Positions 7,301 to 15,004 of a DNA stretch of 22,767 nucleotides are shown here, one piece after another. The stretch comes from JBBQZU01 sp038207425 (lineage in GTDB: Bacteria > Bacteroidota > Bacteroidia > Flavobacteriales_D > Cryomorphaceae), in the NCBI GenBank assembly GCA_038207425.1, contig JBBQZU010000040.1, positions 1-22,767 on the forward strand, given 5' to 3'. The position numbers and the translations under genes are program-made. The stretch's first letter is position 1, and each line of letters starts with the position of its first letter. Below the pieces are notes generated by a model. That model saw only the letters and a program-made list of their open reading frames with translations, was not told the origin of the DNA and did not search any database.

Positions 7301-7813
7301 ATGAGCAAGGCGCAACCTAACACTATCAAGTTATTACTCCTTCTTTTGGGTCTTTGCATTGGCATTCAGAGCTTTGGGCAAATGGAACCTTTTCTTTTGC
7401 TCGAAAAACCCGGAACAAAAAACCGAATACGGTATTACGTTGGTGACCCAATCACCTTCAGACCTCGCTATCAAAAGAACTTCAATGAAGCTACTCTTGC
7501 TTCATTCAGCGATTCTTCATTCTTCGTAAATCAACAGGTTGAATTTTTACTGCACGATATTGACGCTCTTGCTGACAGAAGCAAGGTGCAGTCGGTACAT
7601 AAAATTGGGGTGGGTACTCTGCTTGCTATTCCGGCAATGTTTTTGTTCTCGGCTGCCAACAATGCCTTTAATACAGGCCGTACCCCTATAGTTGATAGGG
7701 AAGTGTACACCTTGGCAGGCGTTTTTGCAGTTATTGGAGGTGCTTGTATGCTATATAAGGGAAAGAAATACAACACAGATGGTCGTTGGAGAATAATAGT
7801 AGTACATCATTGA
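7301..7813 (+). CDS. Small exported/membrane protein of unknown function
   Basis: A 170-residue protein beginning 3 bases after the aldehyde dehydrogenase stop, so almost certainly co-transcribed. The N-terminal hydrophobic stretch TIKLLLLLLGLCIGIQSFG (about 8-26) ends in FGQ, which fits a signal peptide cut near residue 27. The middle part (about 30-100) is polar. Two further hydrophobic segments, about 102-120 (GVGTLLAIPAMFLFSAAN) and 136-152 (YTLAGVFAVIGGACMLYKG), look like transmembrane helices. The end is basic (KGKKYNTDGRWRIIVVHH). I recognise no family. Its pairing with a catabolic dehydrogenase is not explained by the sequence. It may simply be a neighbour in a run of plus-strand genes ahead of rpoN. 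Confidence 0.6.
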   Translation: MSKAQPNTIKLLLLLLGLCIGIQSFGQMEPFLLLEKPGTKNRIRYYVGDPITFRPRYQKNFNEATLASFSDSSFFVNQQVEFLLHDIDALADRSKVQSVHKIGVGTLLAIPAMFLFSAANNAFNTGRTPIVDREVYTLAGVFAVIGGACMLYKGKKYNTDGRWRIIVVHH

Positions 7814-7898
7814 CGCTGATAACAACCCATTTTTACGAACTTTAAACCTGTATAGCCAAAAGTATAAATGACTTGACTGGCAACAATTAGAACTTAGT

Positions 7899-9359
7899 AT
7901 GTTAAAACAGAGCTTACAACACAAACTGCTTCAAAAACTGTCGCCTCAGCAAATTCAATTAATGAAGTTGCTTCAGGTACCAACGATAGAGCTTGAGCAG
8001 CGGATTAAAGAAGAGCTCGAAGCAAATCCGGCATTGGAAGAAGGCAATGAATATGAAGAGCCCGTAGAAGGTGAGAATAGCAATGATGATGAATGGGATG
8101 AAACCGAACGCACAGATGCCGAAAAAGATTTTGATTTCTCCGCCTATGTAGATGATGACGACACGCCATCATATAAGCTATCAGTTCAGAATAAAGGTGC
8201 TGATGATGAAGAAAAAACGTTGCCCTTTGCTTCAACTGCTACCTTCAGAGACCAGTTGGTACAACAGCTCGGCCTTAGGAAGGTTACAGAAAGGCAACAA
8301 CAACTTGCCAAAACGATTATAGGAAACCTTGATGATGACGGCTACCTGAGGCGTGAGCTCGAGAATATTGTTGACGACCTTGCCTTTTCTCAAAATGTAC
8401 ACACTACAGCAAAGGAACTTGAAGAAGTACTGCTGTTAATTCAAGACTTGGACCCTCCTGGAGTTGGCGCGCGAACTCTACAGGAATGTTTACTGCTGCA
8501 ACTAAGGCGCAAAGACCATCACTACCCATCAGTGCGCATAGCTACCCAGGTACTTGAAGATCATTTTGATTCATTTATAAAAAAGCATTATGACCGAATT
8601 ACCAGAAGGCTTGATATAAGTGACGAAGATTTAAGTGTAGCCATTTCAGAAATTACGAGACTCAACCCCAAGCCCGGAAACAGCACAACTGACAGCCAGA
8701 AAAGCACAGAACACGTGGTGCCTGACTTTCTTCTTTCTGCAGATGATGATGAGCTGAAGCTTTCTTTGAATTCAAGAAATGCCCCAGAGCTGCGCGTAAG
8801 CGATGGATACAAAGAGATGCTCAAAGGATATACCCAAGCTACAAAGCATGATAAGAAGCAAAAGGAAGCTGTATTATTTGTAAAGCAAAAAATTGATGCT
8901 GCGAAATGGTTTATTGATGCAATAAAACAAAGACAGCAAACCCTCTTGCTTACCATGAATGCCATCATGGAATTTCAACGTGAGTACTTTCTCACTGGCG
9001 ATGAAACCAAGTTACGGCCAATGATACTCAAGGATATTGCGGAGATAGTAAGTCTTGACATCTCCACCGTTTCTCGAGTGGCCAATAGCAAATATGCACA
9101 GACTCCGTATGGCACTTTTTTATTGAAGAGTTTTTTTAGTGAATCGCTTTCCACTGATAGCGGAGAGGAAGTATCGACACGCGAAGTGAAGAAGATTTTG
9201 CAGGATGCTATTTTGGCAGAAAACAAACGCGAACCTTTAACCGACGAACGACTTACAGAATTACTTAAGGAAAAAGGATACAATATAGCCCGGCGCACCG
9301 TGGCTAAGTACCGTGAGCAGCTTAATATATCTGTAGCCCGCTTGCGTAAAGAAATTTGA
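7899..9359 (+). CDS. rpoN: RNA polymerase sigma-54 factor RpoN
   Basis: A 486-residue alternative sigma factor that directs RNA polymerase to -24/-12 promoters and needs an AAA+ activator. Region I is at the N-terminus (LQHKLLQKLSPQQIQLMKLL, about 6-25), which is Gln/Leu-rich and is the activator-responsive part. An acidic region II follows (about 47-82, rich in E and D), then the core-binding domain (about 110-290) and the DNA-binding part with a helix-turn-helix (about 380-430). The RpoN box ARRTVAKYRE is at 464-473 and contacts the -24 element. All expected regions are present and the length is typical. No gene for an enhancer-binding activator is in the window. The PAP2-like gene starts 4 bases after the stop, so the two are likely one transcript. 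The 85-base upstream gap has no clear TAnnTTTG box. Confidence 0.95.
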   Translation: MLKQSLQHKLLQKLSPQQIQLMKLLQVPTIELEQRIKEELEANPALEEGNEYEEPVEGENSNDDEWDETERTDAEKDFDFSAYVDDDDTPSYKLSVQNKGADDEEKTLPFASTATFRDQLVQQLGLRKVTERQQQLAKTIIGNLDDDGYLRRELENIVDDLAFSQNVHTTAKELEEVLLLIQDLDPPGVGARTLQECLLLQLRRKDHHYPSVRIATQVLEDHFDSFIKKHYDRITRRLDISDEDLSVAISEITRLNPKPGNSTTDSQKSTEHVVPDFLLSADDDELKLSLNSRNAPELRVSDGYKEMLKGYTQATKHDKKQKEAVLFVKQKIDAAKWFIDAIKQRQQTLLLTMNAIMEFQREYFLTGDETKLRPMILKDIAEIVSLDISTVSRVANSKYAQTPYGTFLLKSFFSESLSTDSGEEVSTREVKKILQDAILAENKREPLTDERLTELLKEKGYNIARRTVAKYREQLNISVARLRKEI

Positions 9360-9363
9360 TGAC

Positions 9364-9981
9364 ATGCGAAGATGGGCTATTACAATATCGGCTATTTTTC
9401 ACCCTCTAATCATGCCATTGGCCTGCTTTTTTGTAGCGGCTCAGTTTGACTGGTATATAAGAGGGACAACCGACCCTGACATGTTGCGCATTACCTTGTT
9501 TGTTGTTGCTTTGAGTACAATTGCTTTTCCGGGCCTTAATATGCTCCTTTTGCGATGGTACGGTGTAATCAGTTCACTGGAAATGCCAAAACGCGCAGAG
9601 CGGTTGGCTCCCTTTATTTCTACCTTGTTCTTTTTTGCTCTTGGCTATTATTTGCTCAGAAAGGGAAGTCTACCCTTGCCTCTTTACTCGATTTTCTTGG
9701 GTAGCATTCTGGCACTTGTTGCCATCACCATTATAAACCTTCGCTGGAAAATCAGTGCCCATGCTACGGGTATCGCAGGTCTGGCAGGTTCCACAATCGG
9801 GTTATTTCAGCTCCACAACTATGGCAATTTAATTCTGCTTTCGTTGGTGCTTGTTGTTGTGGGTGCCACTCTCACTGCCCGCCTTGTATTGAAGGCACAT
9901 TCACCGGCAGAGGTTTATGCCGGTGCAGGGGTGGGATTTTTGTCGCTTTATCTTTCTGTTGTAAACGGATGGTTTATTTGA
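9364..9981 (+). CDS. Multi-pass membrane protein, divergent PAP2-like phosphatase
   Basis: A 205-residue integral membrane protein with about six hydrophobic segments (near 6-26, 41-64, 84-99, 106-126, 154-171, 185-203). It carries a weakened PAP2/acid-phosphatase pattern. A basic motif, K76-R77-x-x-R80-x-x-P83, corresponds to C1 (KxxxxxxRP). S131-A-H133 resembles the end of C2 (PSGH). R173-x5-H179-x3-E183 corresponds to C3 (SRxxxxxHxxxD) with Glu in place of Asp. Such proteins are often annotated as PAP2 family in Bacteroidota. Dephosphorylation of lipid phosphates (for example undecaprenyl diphosphate) is plausible but not shown by the sequence. The gene follows rpoN by 4 bases. Its stop overlaps the stop of the convergent barrel gene by 8 bases (9974-9981). 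Confidence 0.6.
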   Translation: MRRWAITISAIFHPLIMPLACFFVAAQFDWYIRGTTDPDMLRITLFVVALSTIAFPGLNMLLLRWYGVISSLEMPKRAERLAPFISTLFFFALGYYLLRKGSLPLPLYSIFLGSILALVAITIINLRWKISAHATGIAGLAGSTIGLFQLHNYGNLILLSLVLVVVGATLTARLVLKAHSPAEVYAGAGVGFLSLYLSVVNGWFI

Positions 9982-10672
9982 TAGGGGTAAATATCAATCC
10001 AAATGATACCGGAATTACAGCACTCCCATTCTTTTCATCAACCAATGATGCCAAGGAGTAGAATCCCGTTATGCCTACTCTACCATATCCTATCCGGGAT
10101 GAAATTCCATAGCGTAATTTCTCAATGTATTCGAAGTTGTAAAATTTTCGCTTGCCTTCGTCGTCAATGATTTTGTTGTTGTTTTGAACGAGGTATCCAA
10201 TCCTGAAACCCGTTGTAAATTTAAACGGCCGCCGACCCTGTGTTATAAGCCTAAATTCAATGGGTAGTTCAATATAGGTCGTCACAAATTTATTCTTCGA
10301 GTATTCGTATTCGTCGGGATAAGGAGTGAGAACAAGGCTCCCCGGTGTGTCGGCAGTTTCTTTAGTGCGCACCCAATTGGCATTGCTGTGTACGTTGTCA
10401 GCACTTACTCCAATTCCCCAAGCAAAGCTGTATGCGCTTTCGCCAAATTGGTAATCGGTAAAGAAATATGCTTTAAAACCAGGTGAAAACGTACGAAGCT
10501 CAACCCCTTCGGGGAGGTCTAGCCACATATCGTTTGTAATTTCAATGACAATTTTATCCTCCCATCTGTCTGGTTGCGCAATTATCCTCGATTCTCTTTT
10601 TGGCTCCTCCTGCGATTTTGCAATATTGGAGCAAAGCAGAGTAATGGCAAACCAACTCAAAAGGTGCTTCAT
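9974..10672 (-). CDS. Outer-membrane beta-barrel protein
   Basis: A 232-residue protein with signal peptide MKHLLSWFAITLLCSNIAKS (cleaved near 19-21). It is followed by alternating hydrophobic/polar strands such as FKAYFFTDYQFG, YSFAWGIGVSADNV, KFVTTYIELPIEFRLI, FKFTTGFRIGYLVQN and RYGISSRIGYGRVGITGFYSL, ending with an aromatic/hydrophobic strand (FGLIFTPIK). This fits the family of small outer-membrane barrels widely found in Bacteroidota (PF13568-like). It is not clearly PorT. No ligand can be named. The start ATG (10670-10672) overlaps the galE stop TGA in an ATGA junction, which gives strong support for this start over the longer in-frame ATG at 10741. That arrangement implies translational coupling with galE, an unusual pairing of a cytosolic sugar enzyme with an envelope barrel. 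Confidence 0.75.
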   Translation of the reverse strand: MKHLLSWFAITLLCSNIAKSQEEPKRESRIIAQPDRWEDKIVIEITNDMWLDLPEGVELRTFSPGFKAYFFTDYQFGESAYSFAWGIGVSADNVHSNANWVRTKETADTPGSLVLTPYPDEYEYSKNKFVTTYIELPIEFRLITQGRRPFKFTTGFRIGYLVQNNNKIIDDEGKRKFYNFEYIEKLRYGISSRIGYGRVGITGFYSLASLVDEKNGSAVIPVSFGLIFTPIK

Positions 10673-11685
10673 GTCTTTAAATTTTGTTCCCATTGCCAGG
10701 CATGGCTCAGAGCTTCCTGAACTGAATAGTGCGATTTCCACCCGAGTATACGTTTCGCCTTGCTTACATTGGCATAGATTGCATCTGCATCACCGGGCCT
10801 GCGCGGCCCTGCAATCTGCGGCACCTTTACACCTGTTGATGTCTCAAAGAAATGCACGAGTTTCTTTACACTCACGCCTTCACCCGTTCCTATATTAAAC
10901 TGGTCTATAGCCGGTGCATGTTCCTGCAGAATGTATTTTAGTGCCTTCACATGTGCTTCAGCTACATCCATTACATGTATATAGTCGCGCACGCAGGTGC
11001 CATCAGGCGTATCGTAATCATCACCAAAAATGGTAAGCCGCTCCCTTATTCCGGCGGCAGTCTGGGTAATGTAAGGCACTATATTGTTAGGAGGGCCTAT
11101 AGGAAGCTCGCCAAGTATGCCCGAAGGATGCGCACCAATTGGATTAAAGTAGCGCAGACTTACCTGTTTCCAGTTATTCTTTACAAGCGCCAAGTCTTCC
11201 ATCATTCGTTCGCAAACTTGCTTGCTGTACCCATATGGGCTGTAGGCGCGCGCCCAGGGAGTTTGTTCAAATACTTCTTCGGTCTGACATGAGCCATAGA
11301 CTGTGCATGAGGATGAGAATACAAGGTGCCGTATGCCAGTTGTTTCCATCAATTGTAATGCGGAAGTCATGCATCCAATATTATTGTCGTAATATTTTAA
11401 AGGATTGCTTACTGACTCGCCAACGGCTTTTACTGCTGCTAAATGAATGACACCTGAAATTTGACCTTCCTTTTTGACAATTTCTTGAAGACTACTCAGA
11501 TCACGGCAATCAACATCATAGGCCGTGATTTTTTTTCCTGAAAGGCGGGCAATACGCTCCGGGATCCATCGGGATGAATTGGAATAGTTGTCGGCTATAA
11601 CAGCCTCAAAACCATGATCTGCAAGAACCACAGCTATATGCGAGCCTATATATCCGGCCCCACCGGTAAGGAGAATTTTACTCAT
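10669..11685 (-). CDS. galE: UDP-glucose 4-epimerase
   Basis: A 338-residue NAD-dependent epimerase interconverting UDP-glucose and UDP-galactose, the same length as E. coli GalE. The NAD-binding motif is GGAGYIG at 8-14. The catalytic Ser/Thr region is SSSCTVYG at 124-131, and YGYSK has Y151 and K155, equivalent to Y149/K153 of E. coli. NPIGA and RDYIHVMDVAEAH are also classical. The ATG at 11685 is preferred because it directly begins MSKILLTGGAGYIG. A 9-codon extension to 11712 is unlikely. AAAGGA lies 5 bases before this ATG. A weak -7-like box (TATATTCG, 11700-11707 on the minus strand) lies upstream. It needs UDP-glucose, whose synthesis is discussed under the DUF4301 gene, which is divergent from it. 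Confidence 0.93.
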   Translation of the reverse strand: MSKILLTGGAGYIGSHIAVVLADHGFEAVIADNYSNSSRWIPERIARLSGKKITAYDVDCRDLSSLQEIVKKEGQISGVIHLAAVKAVGESVSNPLKYYDNNIGCMTSALQLMETTGIRHLVFSSSCTVYGSCQTEEVFEQTPWARAYSPYGYSKQVCERMMEDLALVKNNWKQVSLRYFNPIGAHPSGILGELPIGPPNNIVPYITQTAAGIRERLTIFGDDYDTPDGTCVRDYIHVMDVAEAHVKALKYILQEHAPAIDQFNIGTGEGVSVKKLVHFFETSTGVKVPQIAGPRRPGDADAIYANVSKAKRILGWKSHYSVQEALSHAWQWEQNLKT

Positions 11686-11757
11686 AAAAATCCTTTGCGC
11701 GAATATAGCCATTTGCCGAAAGGCGAATAAAAAACGATGGGGAATGAATTATTTCTT

Positions 11758-11786
11758 TTGGTTAATGGCTTTAATCTTTATTTTTG
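11758..11786 (+). promoter_or_regulatory. Bacteroidota-type promoter of the DUF4301 gene
   Basis: TTG (11758-11760), 18 bases, then TATTTTTG (11779-11786), a perfect TAnnTTTG. Spacing is one base short of the usual 19-21. It ends 23 bases before the ATG at 11810 and downstream of an earlier in-frame ATG (11744), so it decides for the later start. Confidence 0.6.
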
Positions 11787-11809
11787 AAACACCACCTACT
11801 TTGATATTT

Positions 11810-13285
11810 ATGATTGCAACACTATCATTACAAGACATTGAATTTTTGAAAGCCCGGGGTATTGACCCGGCATCACTCGATCCTTACAGACAGGCTTTGG
11901 TAAATGGGTTTCCATTTATTCACCTTTCGGCAAACTGCACCTCCGGTGATGAGATAAAACAGTTTGATCTGGCAGAACGGGATAGCCTACGCAAAAAATA
12001 CAAACAGCAAACAGGGCTGAAGGCATTGAAATTTGTGCCAGCCAGCGGCGCTGCCAGCCGCATGTTTAAAGACCTCTTCACTTTTCTTGAAACAGGTAAA
12101 GTGACGGATGCTGTTGAAGGGTTTTTTGCCCGGTTGTATGCATACCCTTTCTATGAAGAACTGGAGCACCGCTGGAACGAAATGTATGGCAAACCTGAGG
12201 AGCAGCGCCAATCAATGGTAAAGCTTCTGTTGCTGTCCGATGGTATGAACTACGGCGCTTTGCCTAAGGGGCTTATTAAATTTCACCGATACCCTGACGG
12301 CCATTCCAGAACTGCTTTTGAAGAACATTTTCACGAAGCATATTTGTGCGCACTTTCAGGTGGCGAAGCCCATATACATTTTACCGTGCCTGATAATATG
12401 CGCGTGGAGGTAGAACAACATCTCCGGGATTTAAAGAATTGTCTTGAAGTTCATTTTGGTGTGAAATTTCACATTGAAACAAGTGTTCAGAAACCATCCA
12501 CCGATACCCCGGCTATATACACTTCAGACCATAGCTGGGTGCGCGATGAGAATGGTATGCTATTACTTAGACCTGCTGGGCACGGTGCGCTGCTCGAAAA
12601 TCTGAATGAGCTTGATGCCGATATTGTATTTATTAAGAATATTGACAACGTAGTTCCTGACAGTCAGAAAGAAACCACTGTAGTAAACAAGGAATTGCTG
12701 GCAGGTGTACTCATAGAAGTGCAGCAAGGTATTTTCGGTTTTCTGAAACAATTGGATAGCGGAGTTTTCGACCGTGCTGCTTGTGCTGGTTTTATGGAGA
12801 AATGGTTTAGCAAAGATATACAACATCTCACAGATACTGAACTGAGCGTAATTCTGGATCGACCTCTGAGAGTGTGTGGAATGGTAAAAAATGAAGGCGA
12901 GCCCGGCGGTGGTCCTTTCCTTGTTCGGGAGCCCGATGGCAACCTGTCACTTCAAATTGTTGAAAGGTCGCAGGTAGATTTGAGTGACGGTACACAACGT
13001 GATTTGTTTGAGAGTGCATCACACTTTAATCCTGTAGACCTTGTGCTGGGGATGAAAGATTGCACAGGCCGCCCTTTTAACCTGCTCAATTACCGCAATG
13101 AGCATACAGGCATGGTAGTTTCTAAAAACTACTACGGCCGTGATATAAATGCTCTTGAACTACCAGGACTTTGGAATGGATCGATGCATTACTGGAACAC
13201 CATTTTTGTAGAAGTGCCAATAGAAACTTTCAACCCCGTAAAAACCATTTTCGATCTGCTCCGTCCAGCCCATCTTACGAGTTAA
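11810..13285 (+). CDS. DUF4301 protein; candidate UTP:sugar-1-phosphate uridylyltransferase
   Basis: A 491-residue cytosolic protein of the DUF4301 family (recognised by FVPASGAASRMFK and GHGALLENLN), which has no assigned function. Seen in it, numbered from ATG 11810, are SGAASRM (79-85), PKGLIKF (152-158), LLRPAGHGALLENLN (252-266) and FIKNIDNVV (274-282). The order and content resemble the nucleotide-binding loop (GGxGTRL/M), the PKG anchor, the GHG motif and the (V)xNIDN metal-site strand of eukaryotic-type UGPase and UAP uridylyltransferases. I infer a sugar-nucleotide pyrophosphorylase-like fold. The reaction and substrate are unproven. Neighbours galE and a phosphohexomutase fit UDP-glucose synthesis. 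The start is fixed by the promoter and by the hydrophobic, family-unlike extra residues of the 11744 start. The stop overlaps that of the mutase by 11 bases. Confidence 0.85.
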   Translation: MIATLSLQDIEFLKARGIDPASLDPYRQALVNGFPFIHLSANCTSGDEIKQFDLAERDSLRKKYKQQTGLKALKFVPASGAASRMFKDLFTFLETGKVTDAVEGFFARLYAYPFYEELEHRWNEMYGKPEEQRQSMVKLLLLSDGMNYGALPKGLIKFHRYPDGHSRTAFEEHFHEAYLCALSGGEAHIHFTVPDNMRVEVEQHLRDLKNCLEVHFGVKFHIETSVQKPSTDTPAIYTSDHSWVRDENGMLLLRPAGHGALLENLNELDADIVFIKNIDNVVPDSQKETTVVNKELLAGVLIEVQQGIFGFLKQLDSGVFDRAACAGFMEKWFSKDIQHLTDTELSVILDRPLRVCGMVKNEGEPGGGPFLVREPDGNLSLQIVERSQVDLSDGTQRDLFESASHFNPVDLVLGMKDCTGRPFNLLNYRNEHTGMVVSKNYYGRDINALELPGLWNGSMHYWNTIFVEVPIETFNPVKTIFDLLRPAHLTS

Positions 13286-15002
13286 CGAAATCTTGCTTTA
13301 GCTCAGCGATTCGTTTTTCAAGTTGGGCTTTTTTCTCTTCATAGTCAACTATACCGTTTATAGTGGTGTTTAGGCTGAAGTAGAATTTTATTTTTGGTTC
13401 TGTGCCACTCGGGCGGGCAGTTACTTTGCTTCCATCAGCCAGATAGAATTGAATTACATTGGAACCCGGCAATCCTGTAGGCCTAGTTTCTCCGGTTTTC
13501 ATATTTCGAATGATTCCGGTTTTATAATCGCGCATTTCAAGAACCTCAGACCCAGCCAATGTCTTAGGCGTATTACTACGGTAGCCTTGCATGATGGCAT
13601 TTATTTCTGCTGCTCCATCTTTGCCTTTCTTTACCAGCGATACGAGTGCTTCGCGATAAAAACCAAATTTTGCATACATGCCAATGAGCTCAGTATAAAA
13701 GGAAGAGCCTTTGTTTTTGGCCCAGGCTGCGATTTCGCATAGAATGCCCGCTGTAACTATTGCATCTTTGTCGCGTACAGCGTCGCCAATCATAAAGCCA
13801 TAGCTTTCTTCGCCGCCACCTATGAACTTTTCTTTTCCTTCAAGTTCCCTGATTTTGTCAGCGATCCACTTAAAGCCGGTCAATGTGCTGTATACTTTTA
13901 CCCCATAATGCGCACCTATCCGGTCTATTAGTTCAGTGGTTACGATGGTATTGCATACAAAACCATTTGCCGGAAGGCGACCCGAAGAGCTAAGCCCTTC
14001 GAGCAGATAATAAGTGAGTATACTTGCGGTTTCATTTCCATTGAGAAGCTCAAGTTTGCCATTCAGGTTGCGCACAGCAATTCCAATGCGGTCGCAATCG
14101 GGGTCAGCGCCAAGTACTATTTCAGCGCCAACACTTTCGCCGAGCTTCAGTACTTCGTCGAGTGCTGCGCGCTCCTCAGGGTTTGGCGATTCTACTGTAG
14201 GAAAGTTGCCATCGGGTTTCTCTTGCGACTTTACCGAATGTACATTTTCAAAGCCCATACGCTTCAGAAACGATGGAATATGTGTTACCGAAGTGCCGTG
14301 CAGGTTGGTAAATCCAATGGGCATTTTACTTTTGGCACGGACTGCTTCGGGGTGAACAATCTCTTGCAACATACGCACTTGATATGCTTCGTCGAGTTCA
14401 GGGCCAATTATAACAATTTTGCTCTCATCAAATTTTGATGCTACCTGCAAAGGTGATTGCACCTTGCGCACTTCATCAATAATGCCCTTGTCTTGGGGAG
14501 ATACAATTTGTGCCCCATCGCTCCAATATACTTTGTAGCCATTATATTCAGGCGGGTTGTGCGATGCAGTAACCACAATACCGGCTGTGCAATTGTAATA
14601 CCTTACGGCAAATGACAGCACCGGCGTTGGCCTAAGCTCAGGAAAAAGGTAAACTGTGATTCCATTTGCTGCAAGTACTTCGGCGGCCCTTCGTGCAAAC
14701 ACATCGCTGTTGTGGCGGCAGTCATGGGCTATAGCCACGCTCTTTTTGCCACTTGTTTCAGCTTTATTTATATAGTTGGCAAGCCCCTGCGTGGCCATTC
14801 CAACTACATAATTGTTCATTCGGTTGGTGCCTGGACCCATCACACCCCGAAGCCCTCCTGTGCCAAATTCCAAATCCCGATAAAAGGCATCATCCAGCGC
14901 CTTAGGATCATTGTCTATAAGGCGCTGAACCTCCTTGCGCGTAGGTTCATCATATTCTGGCGAAAGCCACGATTTGGCTTTTTCGAGTGTTCGTGAGTCC
15001 AT
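13275..15002 (-). CDS. Phospho-sugar mutase (phosphoglucomutase/phosphomannomutase, alpha-D-phosphohexomutase)
   Basis: A 575-residue alpha-D-phosphohexomutase that moves phosphate between C6 and C1 of a hexose. The active-site loop TASHNP has phosphoserine S147. The metal-binding loop GADPDCDR has D300, D302 and D304. The sugar-binding loop GGGEESYG is at 395-402, and the phosphate-binding loop RPSGTEPKIK is at 530-539. All four are intact, and the length fits the larger bacterial phosphoglucomutase/phosphomannomutase group. Glucose-1-phosphate or mannose-1-phosphate could be the product. GEESYG suits glucose or mannose phosphates, not phosphoglucosamine alone. The start ATG at 15002 comes 2 bases after the rfbB stop, so it is the third gene of the rfbD-rfbB-mutase unit. 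Its stop overlaps the DUF4301 stop by 11 bases. Confidence 0.92.
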   Translation of the reverse strand: MDSRTLEKAKSWLSPEYDEPTRKEVQRLIDNDPKALDDAFYRDLEFGTGGLRGVMGPGTNRMNNYVVGMATQGLANYINKAETSGKKSVAIAHDCRHNSDVFARRAAEVLAANGITVYLFPELRPTPVLSFAVRYYNCTAGIVVTASHNPPEYNGYKVYWSDGAQIVSPQDKGIIDEVRKVQSPLQVASKFDESKIVIIGPELDEAYQVRMLQEIVHPEAVRAKSKMPIGFTNLHGTSVTHIPSFLKRMGFENVHSVKSQEKPDGNFPTVESPNPEERAALDEVLKLGESVGAEIVLGADPDCDRIGIAVRNLNGKLELLNGNETASILTYYLLEGLSSSGRLPANGFVCNTIVTTELIDRIGAHYGVKVYSTLTGFKWIADKIRELEGKEKFIGGGEESYGFMIGDAVRDKDAIVTAGILCEIAAWAKNKGSSFYTELIGMYAKFGFYREALVSLVKKGKDGAAEINAIMQGYRSNTPKTLAGSEVLEMRDYKTGIIRNMKTGETRPTGLPGSNVIQFYLADGSKVTARPSGTEPKIKFYFSLNTTINGIVDYEEKKAQLEKRIAELKQDFVNS

Positions 15003-15004
15003 GG

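Noticed and set aside
11744..11809. Hydrophobic N-terminal extension of the DUF4301 protein, which could suggest a membrane anchor
   Set aside because: The promoter at 11758-11786 lies inside it, so the ATG at 11744 would not be transcribed. The family starts near the chosen ATG.
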